From NCBI GenBank assembly GCA_016290215.1, contig JAEETH010000004.1:45954-109953 (forward strand): DNA of 64,000 nt. Direction: 5' to 3'. The translations under genes were made by a program, and so were the position numbers. How positions within the stretch are numbered: the first letter of the stretch is position 1; every line of letters begins with the position of its first letter. This DNA is from Bacteroidales bacterium (GTDB lineage: Bacteria; Bacteroidota; Bacteroidia; Bacteroidales; F082). Of the stretch, positions 7,552 through 16,516 are shown one piece after another. The notes under the pieces were generated by a model. The model saw only the letters and a program-made list of their open reading frames with translations, had not been told where the DNA came from and made no database searches.

Positions 7552-7965
7552 TTAATTGTTTTGGTTCATTGTCCAGCGTTGGATGCTTTTGCCTCTGAAG
7601 TAACGGTATTCAGCTTTCTGTAATAAAAGGGTAAAGGGGGGCACTTGTATGCTTTCAACGATCCGCCTCACCTGTTCCAAGGTTGCTTTTTTTGCATCGA
7701 TTCTACCCAGCGTGACGTGAAGGATGAAGTCGTTTTCGATATCAGCACCAGCATCGATGGCTTCTTTCCTCAGCAAGTCCACCAGTGTTTGCAATGTTAG
7801 TGACAGCTGGGTCGAGGTGAGATGGATGATGATTTCACTGCCAGTTTTTGCTATGAAAGCGTTCACCTTGTCAAAAGTTTGATTTGGAGCCTCGTGACAA
7901 GACAATTGTCTGTCGAATGCTACAGAAAGTGCCTTCACGGGTTGGTCGTTGTTGATGAAGGCCAC
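7552..7965 (-). CDS. 2H phosphoesterase-like (2'-5' RNA ligase/LigT fold), 5' end uncertain
   Basis: The C-terminal half has the second HxT motif (FILHVTLGRI, near residue 90) followed by a stretch IQVPPFTLLLQKAEY and a GKSIQRW end, as in LigT/2H phosphoesterases acting on 2',3'-cyclic or 2'-5' RNA linkages. The first HxT motif, expected about 90 residues earlier, is not clear. The only in-frame start after the upstream stop is GTG 7965, yet the frame stays open and protein-like back to 8046 without an ATG, and a strong GGGGAGGAA lies at about 8030-8038. A lost base in an A-run near 7979 would join an ATG at about 8015 to this frame, so the gene may be frameshifted or truncated by the adjacent defence block. 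Confidence 0.45.
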   Translation of the reverse strand: MAFINNDQPVKALSVAFDRQLSCHEAPNQTFDKVNAFIAKTGSEIIIHLTSTQLSLTLQTLVDLLRKEAIDAGADIENDFILHVTLGRIDAKKATLEQVRRIVESIQVPPFTLLLQKAEYRYFRGKSIQRWTMNQNN

Positions 7966-8046
7966 GGTAATTGCTAGAATTTTGCCATGACCAACATTTT
8001 GTTTGGGGACACCATGGATGGATTTGTGAATTCCTCCCCTTTAGCG

Positions 8047-9204
8047 TTATGAGAGATGACGACTATCGCGCTGACATATTGGTGATGTATCAGGGGTGTC
8101 TGTAGGTACAAGTATACTCTGGAGTTCTTTTGCGACAGCCTCGGCAAGTAATACCGGGACTCCATTGCCAATCACCTTAAACTTTGCAGACTGTCTTTCT
8201 GGACCCCATACGTATTTGTCATCTACACTTTGAAGCCTCAAAGCTTCTCTAACTGTCAATCGTCTATTCTTATAGGGATGGAGGAATACCTCATTGTTTC
8301 CAAAACATGTTGTAGGGCTATAACGGAATCTATGAAGACGTTTAAAGGAGCGCCTTTTCGTGTCACCTTCTTCTATTTCCATTCGGCTGTCAGCGTTTTT
8401 TGAAAAAGCGAAAAACTCATTTCCATTTGGCAGTTCTTCAGCTCCACAAACACATTTCTCTACACATAAATCAAATGGGATTTCCTGTGGCTTTACAACA
8501 TCTTTGCACCCGAAAGGATTCTTTTCTGGCCAGTTGTAACAAGTCGTGGCGTTAGGGTATTGGGGTTGTGGCCAAGGGAATTCAAAGCTTCTAATGTCTT
8601 CAATCGTTGATTCTTTTTCGTTGTCAACAACAAACAAGTCTTTTCTTAACCCAACGATAAAGACTCTTTTACGATATTGCGGAACGCCATACTCCAATGC
8701 ATTAAGAGTTGCCCTATCCAAATAATAGTTCTCGCTAATTAGCTTTACGAGAAGCGTATCTAATATTCGCTTGGGTTCTTTACGCATTAACAGCCCCACA
8801 ACATTCTCCATCACGAAAAACGACGGTTTCATTTTCATAATGCGTTCAAGGAAAACATGTGTCATTTTCCCACGAGCGCCCTTAAACCCATCCCCTTTCC
8901 CATTCATTGTAAAATCTTGACAAGGCGGACCTCCAATAACTCCCCATAATTCTGGAATACCTTTGGGGAATGCTGTTTTGAGTATGTATTCTGGGGTCAA
9001 ATCGGTTAGAGATGATGTACTAGAAATTGGACACAATTTCTTTTTATGTCCTCTTGCCCACGATGATATTCCCTCATCATGAAGTTCTGCAAATGTCTTA
9101 TCATATTCATTTGCAAACACGACGTCAAAGCCGACATTTATGAACCCCATGTCCATGAAACCGCCGCCGGAAAACAATGATATTATTGGGATGCGTTTGA
9201 CCAT
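8047..9204 (-). CDS. DNA (cytosine-5) methyltransferase (DruM-like)
   Basis: The protein is 385 aa and shows the C5-methylase motifs in order: motif I ISLFSGGGFMDMGF (residues 8-21), motif IV GGPPCQDFT with the catalytic Cys, motif VI FFVMENVVGL, motif VIII QYRKRVFIVGL and motif X GNGVPVLLAEAVA near the C-terminus. It methylates cytosine in DNA at a target I cannot predict. It is the last gene of a closely packed four-gene run (979-aa protein, helicase, nuclease, methylase). In Druantia type II the methylase DruM accompanies DruE, DruF and DruG, which fits this set; a methylase that marks self DNA for the other three is the natural reading. Confidence 0.9.
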   Translation of the reverse strand: MVKRIPIISLFSGGGFMDMGFINVGFDVVFANEYDKTFAELHDEGISSWARGHKKKLCPISSTSSLTDLTPEYILKTAFPKGIPELWGVIGGPPCQDFTMNGKGDGFKGARGKMTHVFLERIMKMKPSFFVMENVVGLLMRKEPKRILDTLLVKLISENYYLDRATLNALEYGVPQYRKRVFIVGLRKDLFVVDNEKESTIEDIRSFEFPWPQPQYPNATTCYNWPEKNPFGCKDVVKPQEIPFDLCVEKCVCGAEELPNGNEFFAFSKNADSRMEIEEGDTKRRSFKRLHRFRYSPTTCFGNNEVFLHPYKNRRLTVREALRLQSVDDKYVWGPERQSAKFKVIGNGVPVLLAEAVAKELQSILVPTDTPDTSPICQRDSRHLS

Positions 9205-9205
9205 A

Positions 9206-10288
9206 TTATAATTGTTCGTAAACGAGCGTGTTTTCAGTTATTTTATACGTATAGTCATCTGCAATTTGTGATGCACGAGCGACATTGACAAACGTCAACA
9301 TTTTCCCAAGGTAATCTCTATAAGAATCCACTTCATAAGCGTCTAAGCCTGATACAAACAACGTATTATCTCCACTTTGTAAAACATACATGTTTGAACT
9401 AGGTAACTCAATTACACGGCCAGTTATTGTTTGATAGTATGAATCTGATCCGATCGCTCTAAACTTACAAATATGCCGACAGCTACAGTTTAAACACATT
9501 CCCAACTCAGGCTTAGCACATGAAGAAAACGACCTAGAAGATACCGTATTGTTTAGCACTTGTAATGTTTCCAGTACTTCGGATAAAAGGTGATGGCTGT
9601 ATTCTGGAAAATATGGAATTTCAAAACACTCACCATCAATGTCTATCAACATTAGAGAGCGAGGAATGCCCAATGACAAATGTTTGCACATTTCTGCATA
9701 GAGATGCAATTGAATAGAATATTCCAGTTTAATAATTCCACTTTCATCTTTAACATGTCCCGACTTGAAATCAACCACATCAATACAGCCATTGTCCACA
9801 ATTAGTTTGTCTGCAACTCCTTTGAGACCTATATCCGAGCAATCCAGTCGTTTCTCGGAATAAACTTTTTTTGTTCCGCTGTCTACTGTTGCTTTATTTG
9901 TTTTTTTAAGCATGCTTAATGCATAACGGATGGCACTGTTGCGTTTATCATAATTATTCAAACTGGCATGACGCAAGGTTGGATAATTAGCCGATAATTT
10001 ATCTTTTTCAACGATAACAAGTTCTTCCCATTTGTTCTTTAGATCCGCAATACTACTCAGTTCTCCTTTAAGTGTGAGCTCATACATCTTATGTATTATG
10101 GTACCGAGTATTGCATTCCTGTTGGATGGTAATGACAAAGAGGTATCATTAAAAACATTAAGTGCTTTTTGAAGTAATACTTGATAACCGCACCCTCGGC
10201 TCACCCATGAGAATGTACTTGGAGACAATGTTTTTATAGTAACATTATCCCAAGTATTATCAACATTTGGAATTTGGGTAAACCTCAT
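9206..10288 (-). CDS. PD-(D/E)XK nuclease with Fe-S-type cysteines (candidate DruG)
   Basis: The protein is 360 aa. Residues about 170-185 carry the RecB/Cas4-type core: GVADKLIVDNG then IDVVDFKSGHV, i.e. the Asp plus D-x-K pair, followed by a QLHLYAEM helix (the QxxxY motif). Late cysteines CLNCSCRHIC together with an upstream Cys (GCGYQ) match the iron-sulphur cluster of AddB/Cas4 nucleases. The ATG overlaps the helicase stop by four bases (ATGA), so translation is coupled. I infer that it is the nuclease subunit of the Druantia-like complex; assignment to DruG rests on gene content and not on direct comparison. Confidence 0.8.
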   Translation of the reverse strand: MRFTQIPNVDNTWDNVTIKTLSPSTFSWVSRGCGYQVLLQKALNVFNDTSLSLPSNRNAILGTIIHKMYELTLKGELSSIADLKNKWEELVIVEKDKLSANYPTLRHASLNNYDKRNSAIRYALSMLKKTNKATVDSGTKKVYSEKRLDCSDIGLKGVADKLIVDNGCIDVVDFKSGHVKDESGIIKLEYSIQLHLYAEMCKHLSLGIPRSLMLIDIDGECFEIPYFPEYSHHLLSEVLETLQVLNNTVSSRSFSSCAKPELGMCLNCSCRHICKFRAIGSDSYYQTITGRVIELPSSNMYVLQSGDNTLFVSGLDAYEVDSYRDYLGKMLTFVNVARASQIADDYTYKITENTLVYEQL

Positions 10289-13200
10289 AATCTATTTTGC
10301 AGTTTTTGAATATATTCGTAACAATTACTTGTTCTGCGCAACATATTAAAGGTGTCAATGACAATCACATTGTGCTCAGACAGATTTGTATTTAACAAAA
10401 CCTCTGCTTCAAGCAAAGCATCAGCTAACACAGATGTCTTGCTCACACCCGCCCATAGTGGATGCGATGCAAAGATAGGCTTACGTGTTCCACTAATGTC
10501 ATATAGGAATGGTATGCCGGACGATGTAATTTCGAGTTCAAATGGCTTTGTACGATAGAAACCTTCATTCAAAGCAACCAATCGGTCTTTAGCCGACTCT
10601 TTCCATCCGATTAACTCCGGATAATCAAAATTACCATCTGCACCCGCTTTGTATGAACTATCAACCATTACGCGGAATAATGCAATACCCAATCTCCAAT
10701 CGAGTAATCCATGGTAGGGCATATTCCGATATGTCTTCAAACACTTATAACAAGACGAATCACAACTATTGATATGCTCCTTGCTTAACATCTGCTTGAA
10801 ATACACATCCTCACCTTCAAGAATACGTTTCGTGTATTCGTCAAAGTTATCATAGAAATCCGCAACAAAGCCTGATCCATTTATCTTCTCGTCTGCCAAA
10901 CAGACTTCTCCCAAATTAACAGCTTTGGAAATCACGTCAACCACGTCTATCTCAGTTGGGTCAATATCCAAACGTGATGCAATAGCGCGTTGTATCAAAA
11001 AAGATAAAGTATAATATGCAGCACGTACACCTTGAGTGCGAAAATCGAGTTTACCATCTTGGCAGTGGAATGGTTCTAAAACCAATCCTTCTACGGTTGA
11101 CTTAGGTGAAAGAGTGATTACATTCGTAATTTTTTGAGCTGCCAACTGGATATCTTCAAAAGAGCCACTCGGTTTAACAATTGTCATTATATCTTTAGAA
11201 TCAGATGTGCTTAGTTCTATGCGTCCTTCCGTTAATAAATGAGGTTTGTCAGGCCCATTATAAATTGGGTTAGCAATCCATTGATTAGCAGAAGAATAAA
11301 CGCGTGTACCTCCAATATAATAAAACACCTCACATTCACAGCCATTAATTTGTCTGTCGCTAACACGCCATGTCTTTCCTCCTTGACGGAATGTTAATGT
11401 ATAGTTCTGATCTGCGGAGCTGTGAGTGACTAGTGGTGCTGCTGTGGTTTCCATGCGGATACCATTGCGTTTCACTAAAATATCTGAATCATCACGTTGG
11501 TCAAAACCTTTGGACAGGCTGGTGACAAAAGCAGCCGGAGTACAAATGGTAGAAGCTAACATGGGAGATTGGCAGTAAGGACAATTCTTTTCGGTCTCAT
11601 TGGGATTTGGTAATTCTGTCAAGATGTTCTTACAACTCGGATTACTACACTCCCAAAATGTCATACGCAATGGGAAAATAGGCGCATCGGGATCTCCTTT
11701 GGTTTTAATACATGGATTCCCATTACTACCTTCACCATAAGCCAATGAGGCTTGTGAAAAACCGATGCCGGTCAAAACACGCTTGTCCTTTGTGATAGAT
11801 GCACCAGGGGCAAAAGCAGAGATTGCTTGGTCGATAGGTCGTGATACATTTGAGATTTCCTCACCAATTTGATTCCCTTTTTCATATTGGAAACTATGGT
11901 ATAATAGACGGTCTCGAGTAGGCATTCCATACATTGGCAGAACACCATCATCAGCCAAACATTCTGCAAGAGAATCTGCCACAACAGAGTCATCATTAAC
12001 TGCTTTATTTATATTGTTGCACAAACTCCCTTCTTTATCTGGGTTATTTGCATACTCAACAAGTCGGGTTATCAGCTGCTCATCTTTTGTCAGTAAAGAG
12101 GCAATGTTCAACAATAATTGATTATTTGCCGATGAGGACAACCAAGCCTTCACTTCGTCTACAACTCCATTAGTATTATCTTTCCATTCTTGACGAGTGC
12201 CAAATTCGCCATGGGTATTACCATCAAGTCTAATATTGTACTTAATTGCATAAGCTTTAAAGGCATAGTAGAGTATTTCCTTAGCAAATAAACGCTGAAG
12301 AATCTCATATTGGTCCATAGAAAGGAATGGAGTCGGAGGCTGGTCACCTGTGATCTGTTGGGGATTTAGGAAATAATGCTCGTCGTGACTTCTACCACGA
12401 CAGAGGGTTAAAACTATTGAGTATGCCTGACCTCTTCTACCACCACGACCAACACGCTGCTGATAGTTGAATCGCTGAGGTGGCATATTGGTAAGCATTA
12501 CACCTTGAAGAGGGCCAATATCAACACCAACTTCCATGGTTGTTGTTACACTAAGAACATCAATTGAACGCGCTTTTTCTATGTATTCCGAATTAGTATC
12601 ATTGGGCTTGATTCGGACGATATCGCGGAACTCCAGTTGACGCTCTCCTTGGTCATCGGTTTGACCGGATAGCTCTTCACTGTGAAGGCGACATGCAGGA
12701 CGCTCTTTTACCACATTCAACATCAAGTCAGTTCGTTTGCGTAAGTTTTCTATAGTAATCGTGCTATGTTCGTCTAGACGCTGGAAGCACCCAGAACAAA
12801 TGCCAGCAGATTTATGTAAATGTACACGTCCACATTTTGGGCAAATATACCCTATATCATTTGAGGCCACACACCGAATAAGTAGTGTATGCGGTTGCAA
12901 GAACATTTGCTTGTTTCCAGTGTCCTTAAGATAATTAATAACAGCCTGTCCTAATGTATTGGCCACCTTTAACTGTCTTCCGTTCCTTCTCTCGAAAGGA
13001 ATGTTATACTTGTCACAACATGCATAAATATATGAGCGGATTGGGTCTTTCGTCTTTAGATTCTTAAAACTAGCATCCGTATCTCTCGGGAATATTTCAT
13101 CTGCATAAGGATTGTTGTAATACCGATATGAGTTGCCTATTAAACGAATTACCGAGTTGACTATTTCCATAAAGGTTTCACAAGATATATATTGCTGCAA

Positions 13201-16200
13201 GTTTGGTTCTGATGGATCTGCGATATTTGCCTCCGACAAAATCCTTTGGATTAAATCATTATCTTGCGGAACGGTTACCCAGCCAATTCCAGAACTCTCT
13301 GCATTATAATGCAAGCGGCCAAACAAGACCCTCATTACGTTTTGAATAATCGCCTTGCCGACTTTAGAATTCACATTTTCTATTAGCTTTGTCTTATCTT
13401 GGCCAACAGCTCGGTCAAGATATGAATCTATTTCATACCACTTTATTGGTTCTGCTGTTTGTGTTGCCTCATAGTGTTGATTGTTGGCATCACAGCCGGC
13501 AGGATTCGCATACAAATTATGAAACGCTTTATAAATGGGGGATTCTAAACTGTTTGTGGACTTTATCAAATTCTCAACAGATACCGTACGAGACAGAACA
13601 TCTTTTATCTCTGCAATATCATCATCAATACTAGCCAATGTTCGTTGAGCTTGACGTTTTTGCTTTGCATCTGCTTGTGGATTATCAAGAGTTTCTTGAG
13701 CCTCGTTTTTGTCAGAATATAATTCTTGTAACTCTTGTTCTTTTGTTGAATAGTCTATTGTAGAATCAAGCGTACATTGCTCAACAATAATATCACGCAT
13801 CAAATCCGTGTATTGCTCACGCTCAATACTATTTGCCACAACTGCGGCATCCTGTCGACTATCTGCAAATGTTACCAACTTACGATTATGGAGTGTTGGC
13901 AGTTGATAGAATAACTCTCGTGCATACAATTGAGTCACCTTATTGAAACCAGTTCGGAATCCTCGAATTGGAGAACGGTATGCTTTCCCATATTTACTAG
14001 TTGCGCAATGAGGACAATGACAAGGTAACGCAGGTGCTTGTGTTGCCACCTCAATATTGTTTTCTCCATCCAAGTCAGGTACTGTATAAAGGAATCCACG
14101 AATGCCTGGATGTGACTCGCCACTTGACGCTATGGTTACGAATCCTGTTTTTTCATCCAAATAGGCAAGTTGCCATTCACATTCTGCATCTTGTTCATCC
14201 TTGCCGAACCCGAGTTTATGGAGCATTTTTACCTCTTGTTCATGCAGATTGCGGTCTATCATATCGTCACTAACGTTATCTGGAATAGGATAGAATAACG
14301 CAAAGTCTCGATAATTACGTTTTTCCACCATTACTTGACTTTGTCGTTCTGGCAAATCCTCCAAGTTTGAACTTGTTGGCAGAATGTCTGTAATCCATTT
14401 ATTTGTCCCCAACTCTTTATAAGCATGACGTTTTCCACCATAGAACAGCGTGCCACATTGCTCGCAATAGAGTAATTCCAACACTCGTTTTTCACCATCA
14501 ATATCACGAGGATGTGCGTGCAGTTTTCCAACTGGTCTATCATGTTCTTCGTCATATTTATTCAAAGTAGCCCACAATCCATCAATGTTTCGATAAAAAA
14601 GATGGAAACGGAAGCGTTGCATAGCACCACAACTGACACCATATGTCTTCTCGTCAAAAATATCATAGAGACCTCGAAGAATTACAAAACCTTCAGCGGC
14701 TTGTGCGACATCTTTTTCATTTCCATCACCGAACAAACTATTGGCAAAGAAATGGCCACCCCAGGCAGACGGTGATTCTATTTCGCCTTTCCCTTTGCAG
14801 AAAGGAAGTGCCCGATTATGTCCATATTGGCCTAAATCAAAAGTATCTAATAGACGTTTAGCTATTGCCAATTCATCAGATGAGAGGACCTTTAGCAATT
14901 GCATAAGACCATCAGCTTGTGGCAAATTAAAATTCGCATACTTTGCCAAATCAACAGCTGCTTCATGACAAACAGAATTAACTTGTTGTTTTATAGCATC
15001 AACTCGTTCATAATCTTCGAAACATAAAGGATTCTCATAAAATAAATCATAGACCTTGATGAAAGGGTTTTTTGGCAACAATGAAGTATACTGCTGATTA
15101 CATTTTACGTAATGGCCTTCTACCACATTTTCATTTGAGAACTCACATCCAAAAAAGTCCTTGAGGAATTTAAGACTTTCCGCCTGTTTCTCTCCGGTCA
15201 CCTCTAATGATGCAGAAGAAGATAGAATCCTCAATTGTGGGCTGTCTGGTGTAAGGCCCAATCTGTTTATTAACAATCGGATTAAATATGCAGTCTCCGT
15301 TCCAGAGGTTCCTCGATTTAAATGCAACTCATCAATAACTAGATGGAATATATGAGAGGGGTCTTTTTGCAACCATGCTCGGGTCTTTGTCAGAATTGGA
15401 TTATCCACCTCACGCATAAGCATCATGGCCAACATTGAGTAGTTCGTGATAAGTATATCAGGAGGTGTTTGTTGCATATCAAAGCGTGTGCGCATTTCAG
15501 CAGAAGCAATACCATCTTTACCTTTGGTCATCGGAGATATTGTCCGACGTATATCATATTTTTCTTGATTCTTTTTGATATCCTCTTCTGATAGTCCTGT
15601 TGTATCCAGCAATTTAAGAGTATCCTCAGTCATAGAGTCCAACTCCTGCATCGCATGAAGCAAACTGTTATATATACGGGTATTTGCAGCTGTTTCTTTA
15701 AACTTAGGATAACCTGACGTGGGAGTTGCTCCATTGTAACGACCGAAGAAAATTCGATTTCCATTTAAATGCTTAGTCATCCATTCTTGAACATTGTCGT
15801 TATCTAATGCATCACGAAGACGTGTCATCTGGTCTTCTACAAGTGCATTCATAGGGTAAATAATAAGTGCCCGAACGGCCGCATCACGTTGTTCATGCGG
15901 TCTCTGCATTGCACACGGAGCTAATAAGCCCGGTGTGCCTTTAACTGCACCTTCTGGAAAAATAAACAGGTCTTTTTTGTTTATAGGCTCTCCATTATCT
16001 GCTTTCCACCATGCATTCTCAGAATAGGTTACAGGTTTTTCCCATTCTCGTTCTGCTTCGGCAATAATATCCGCAAGCATTGGAAGCAAAAATGATTCCG
16101 TTTTACCGGAACCAGTACCAGATGTGATAACGCAGTTTTTACCCTCTAGCGACTTTCGAAGCATCTCTGCTTGATGACGATAGATAGGATAATCACCACT

Positions 16201-16503
16201 AATTAATCCCTTATTGATAAACTCTTTAAACAGCTGTTGTGCTGCACTATTCATGCCAGGCAAATCTGATGGGCGTAAAGTTGAGATTCGTAAATTCTTT
16301 CCATCATCCATCTTCACATTTTCGTATGTCGGCATAGGTTCAATCCAGGGCTCACGAGAAGCAACTTGATCTGTACGGAGTAGTTCTTCTCTCTCATTTT
16401 CTATACTCTCATATCGAGTGCCAAAAGCAGTTTTTATATACAGAATGAAGTCATCCTTAATCTCTTTATATGCGTGGATTGGGTTTATTAAATATTTAGC
16501 CAT
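10285..16503 (-). CDS. Very large DEAD/DEAH-type helicase with DUF1998 C-terminus (DruE-like)
   Basis: The protein is 2072 aa. Walker A TSGTGSGKTES lies near residue 130, the DEAH-like box LVIDELHLNRG near residue 390, and the second RecA domain with MEVGVDIG and QRVGRGGRRG near residues 1330-1355. Many CxxC pairs (CEQCG, CPHC, CPKCG...CSGC, CPYC) suggest several zinc-binding sites. The C-terminus contains CDSSCYKCLKTYRN, the DUF1998 hallmark. Size and architecture match DruE, the signature protein of Druantia anti-phage systems, better than DISARM DrmA/DrmB, which split these domains over two proteins. It is 13 bases downstream of the 979-aa gene and overlaps the nuclease gene by four bases. 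Confidence 0.85.
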   Translation of the reverse strand: MAKYLINPIHAYKEIKDDFILYIKTAFGTRYESIENEREELLRTDQVASREPWIEPMPTYENVKMDDGKNLRISTLRPSDLPGMNSAAQQLFKEFINKGLISGDYPIYRHQAEMLRKSLEGKNCVITSGTGSGKTESFLLPMLADIIAEAEREWEKPVTYSENAWWKADNGEPINKKDLFIFPEGAVKGTPGLLAPCAMQRPHEQRDAAVRALIIYPMNALVEDQMTRLRDALDNDNVQEWMTKHLNGNRIFFGRYNGATPTSGYPKFKETAANTRIYNSLLHAMQELDSMTEDTLKLLDTTGLSEEDIKKNQEKYDIRRTISPMTKGKDGIASAEMRTRFDMQQTPPDILITNYSMLAMMLMREVDNPILTKTRAWLQKDPSHIFHLVIDELHLNRGTSGTETAYLIRLLINRLGLTPDSPQLRILSSSASLEVTGEKQAESLKFLKDFFGCEFSNENVVEGHYVKCNQQYTSLLPKNPFIKVYDLFYENPLCFEDYERVDAIKQQVNSVCHEAAVDLAKYANFNLPQADGLMQLLKVLSSDELAIAKRLLDTFDLGQYGHNRALPFCKGKGEIESPSAWGGHFFANSLFGDGNEKDVAQAAEGFVILRGLYDIFDEKTYGVSCGAMQRFRFHLFYRNIDGLWATLNKYDEEHDRPVGKLHAHPRDIDGEKRVLELLYCEQCGTLFYGGKRHAYKELGTNKWITDILPTSSNLEDLPERQSQVMVEKRNYRDFALFYPIPDNVSDDMIDRNLHEQEVKMLHKLGFGKDEQDAECEWQLAYLDEKTGFVTIASSGESHPGIRGFLYTVPDLDGENNIEVATQAPALPCHCPHCATSKYGKAYRSPIRGFRTGFNKVTQLYARELFYQLPTLHNRKLVTFADSRQDAAVVANSIEREQYTDLMRDIIVEQCTLDSTIDYSTKEQELQELYSDKNEAQETLDNPQADAKQKRQAQRTLASIDDDIAEIKDVLSRTVSVENLIKSTNSLESPIYKAFHNLYANPAGCDANNQHYEATQTAEPIKWYEIDSYLDRAVGQDKTKLIENVNSKVGKAIIQNVMRVLFGRLHYNAESSGIGWVTVPQDNDLIQRILSEANIADPSEPNLQQYISCETFMEIVNSVIRLIGNSYRYYNNPYADEIFPRDTDASFKNLKTKDPIRSYIYACCDKYNIPFERRNGRQLKVANTLGQAVINYLKDTGNKQMFLQPHTLLIRCVASNDIGYICPKCGRVHLHKSAGICSGCFQRLDEHSTITIENLRKRTDLMLNVVKERPACRLHSEELSGQTDDQGERQLEFRDIVRIKPNDTNSEYIEKARSIDVLSVTTTMEVGVDIGPLQGVMLTNMPPQRFNYQQRVGRGGRRGQAYSIVLTLCRGRSHDEHYFLNPQQITGDQPPTPFLSMDQYEILQRLFAKEILYYAFKAYAIKYNIRLDGNTHGEFGTRQEWKDNTNGVVDEVKAWLSSSANNQLLLNIASLLTKDEQLITRLVEYANNPDKEGSLCNNINKAVNDDSVVADSLAECLADDGVLPMYGMPTRDRLLYHSFQYEKGNQIGEEISNVSRPIDQAISAFAPGASITKDKRVLTGIGFSQASLAYGEGSNGNPCIKTKGDPDAPIFPLRMTFWECSNPSCKNILTELPNPNETEKNCPYCQSPMLASTICTPAAFVTSLSKGFDQRDDSDILVKRNGIRMETTAAPLVTHSSADQNYTLTFRQGGKTWRVSDRQINGCECEVFYYIGGTRVYSSANQWIANPIYNGPDKPHLLTEGRIELSTSDSKDIMTIVKPSGSFEDIQLAAQKITNVITLSPKSTVEGLVLEPFHCQDGKLDFRTQGVRAAYYTLSFLIQRAIASRLDIDPTEIDVVDVISKAVNLGEVCLADEKINGSGFVADFYDNFDEYTKRILEGEDVYFKQMLSKEHINSCDSSCYKCLKTYRNMPYHGLLDWRLGIALFRVMVDSSYKAGADGNFDYPELIGWKESAKDRLVALNEGFYRTKPFELEITSSGIPFLYDISGTRKPIFASHPLWAGVSKTSVLADALLEAEVLLNTNLSEHNVIVIDTFNMLRRTSNCYEYIQKLQNRL

Positions 16504-16516
16504 ATATGTACGTTAA

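Noticed and set aside
8047-16503. DISARM system
   Set aside because: DISARM has separate helicase and DUF1998 proteins and a phospholipase-D-type DrmC; here the helicase and DUF1998 are fused and the partner is a PD-(D/E)XK nuclease.
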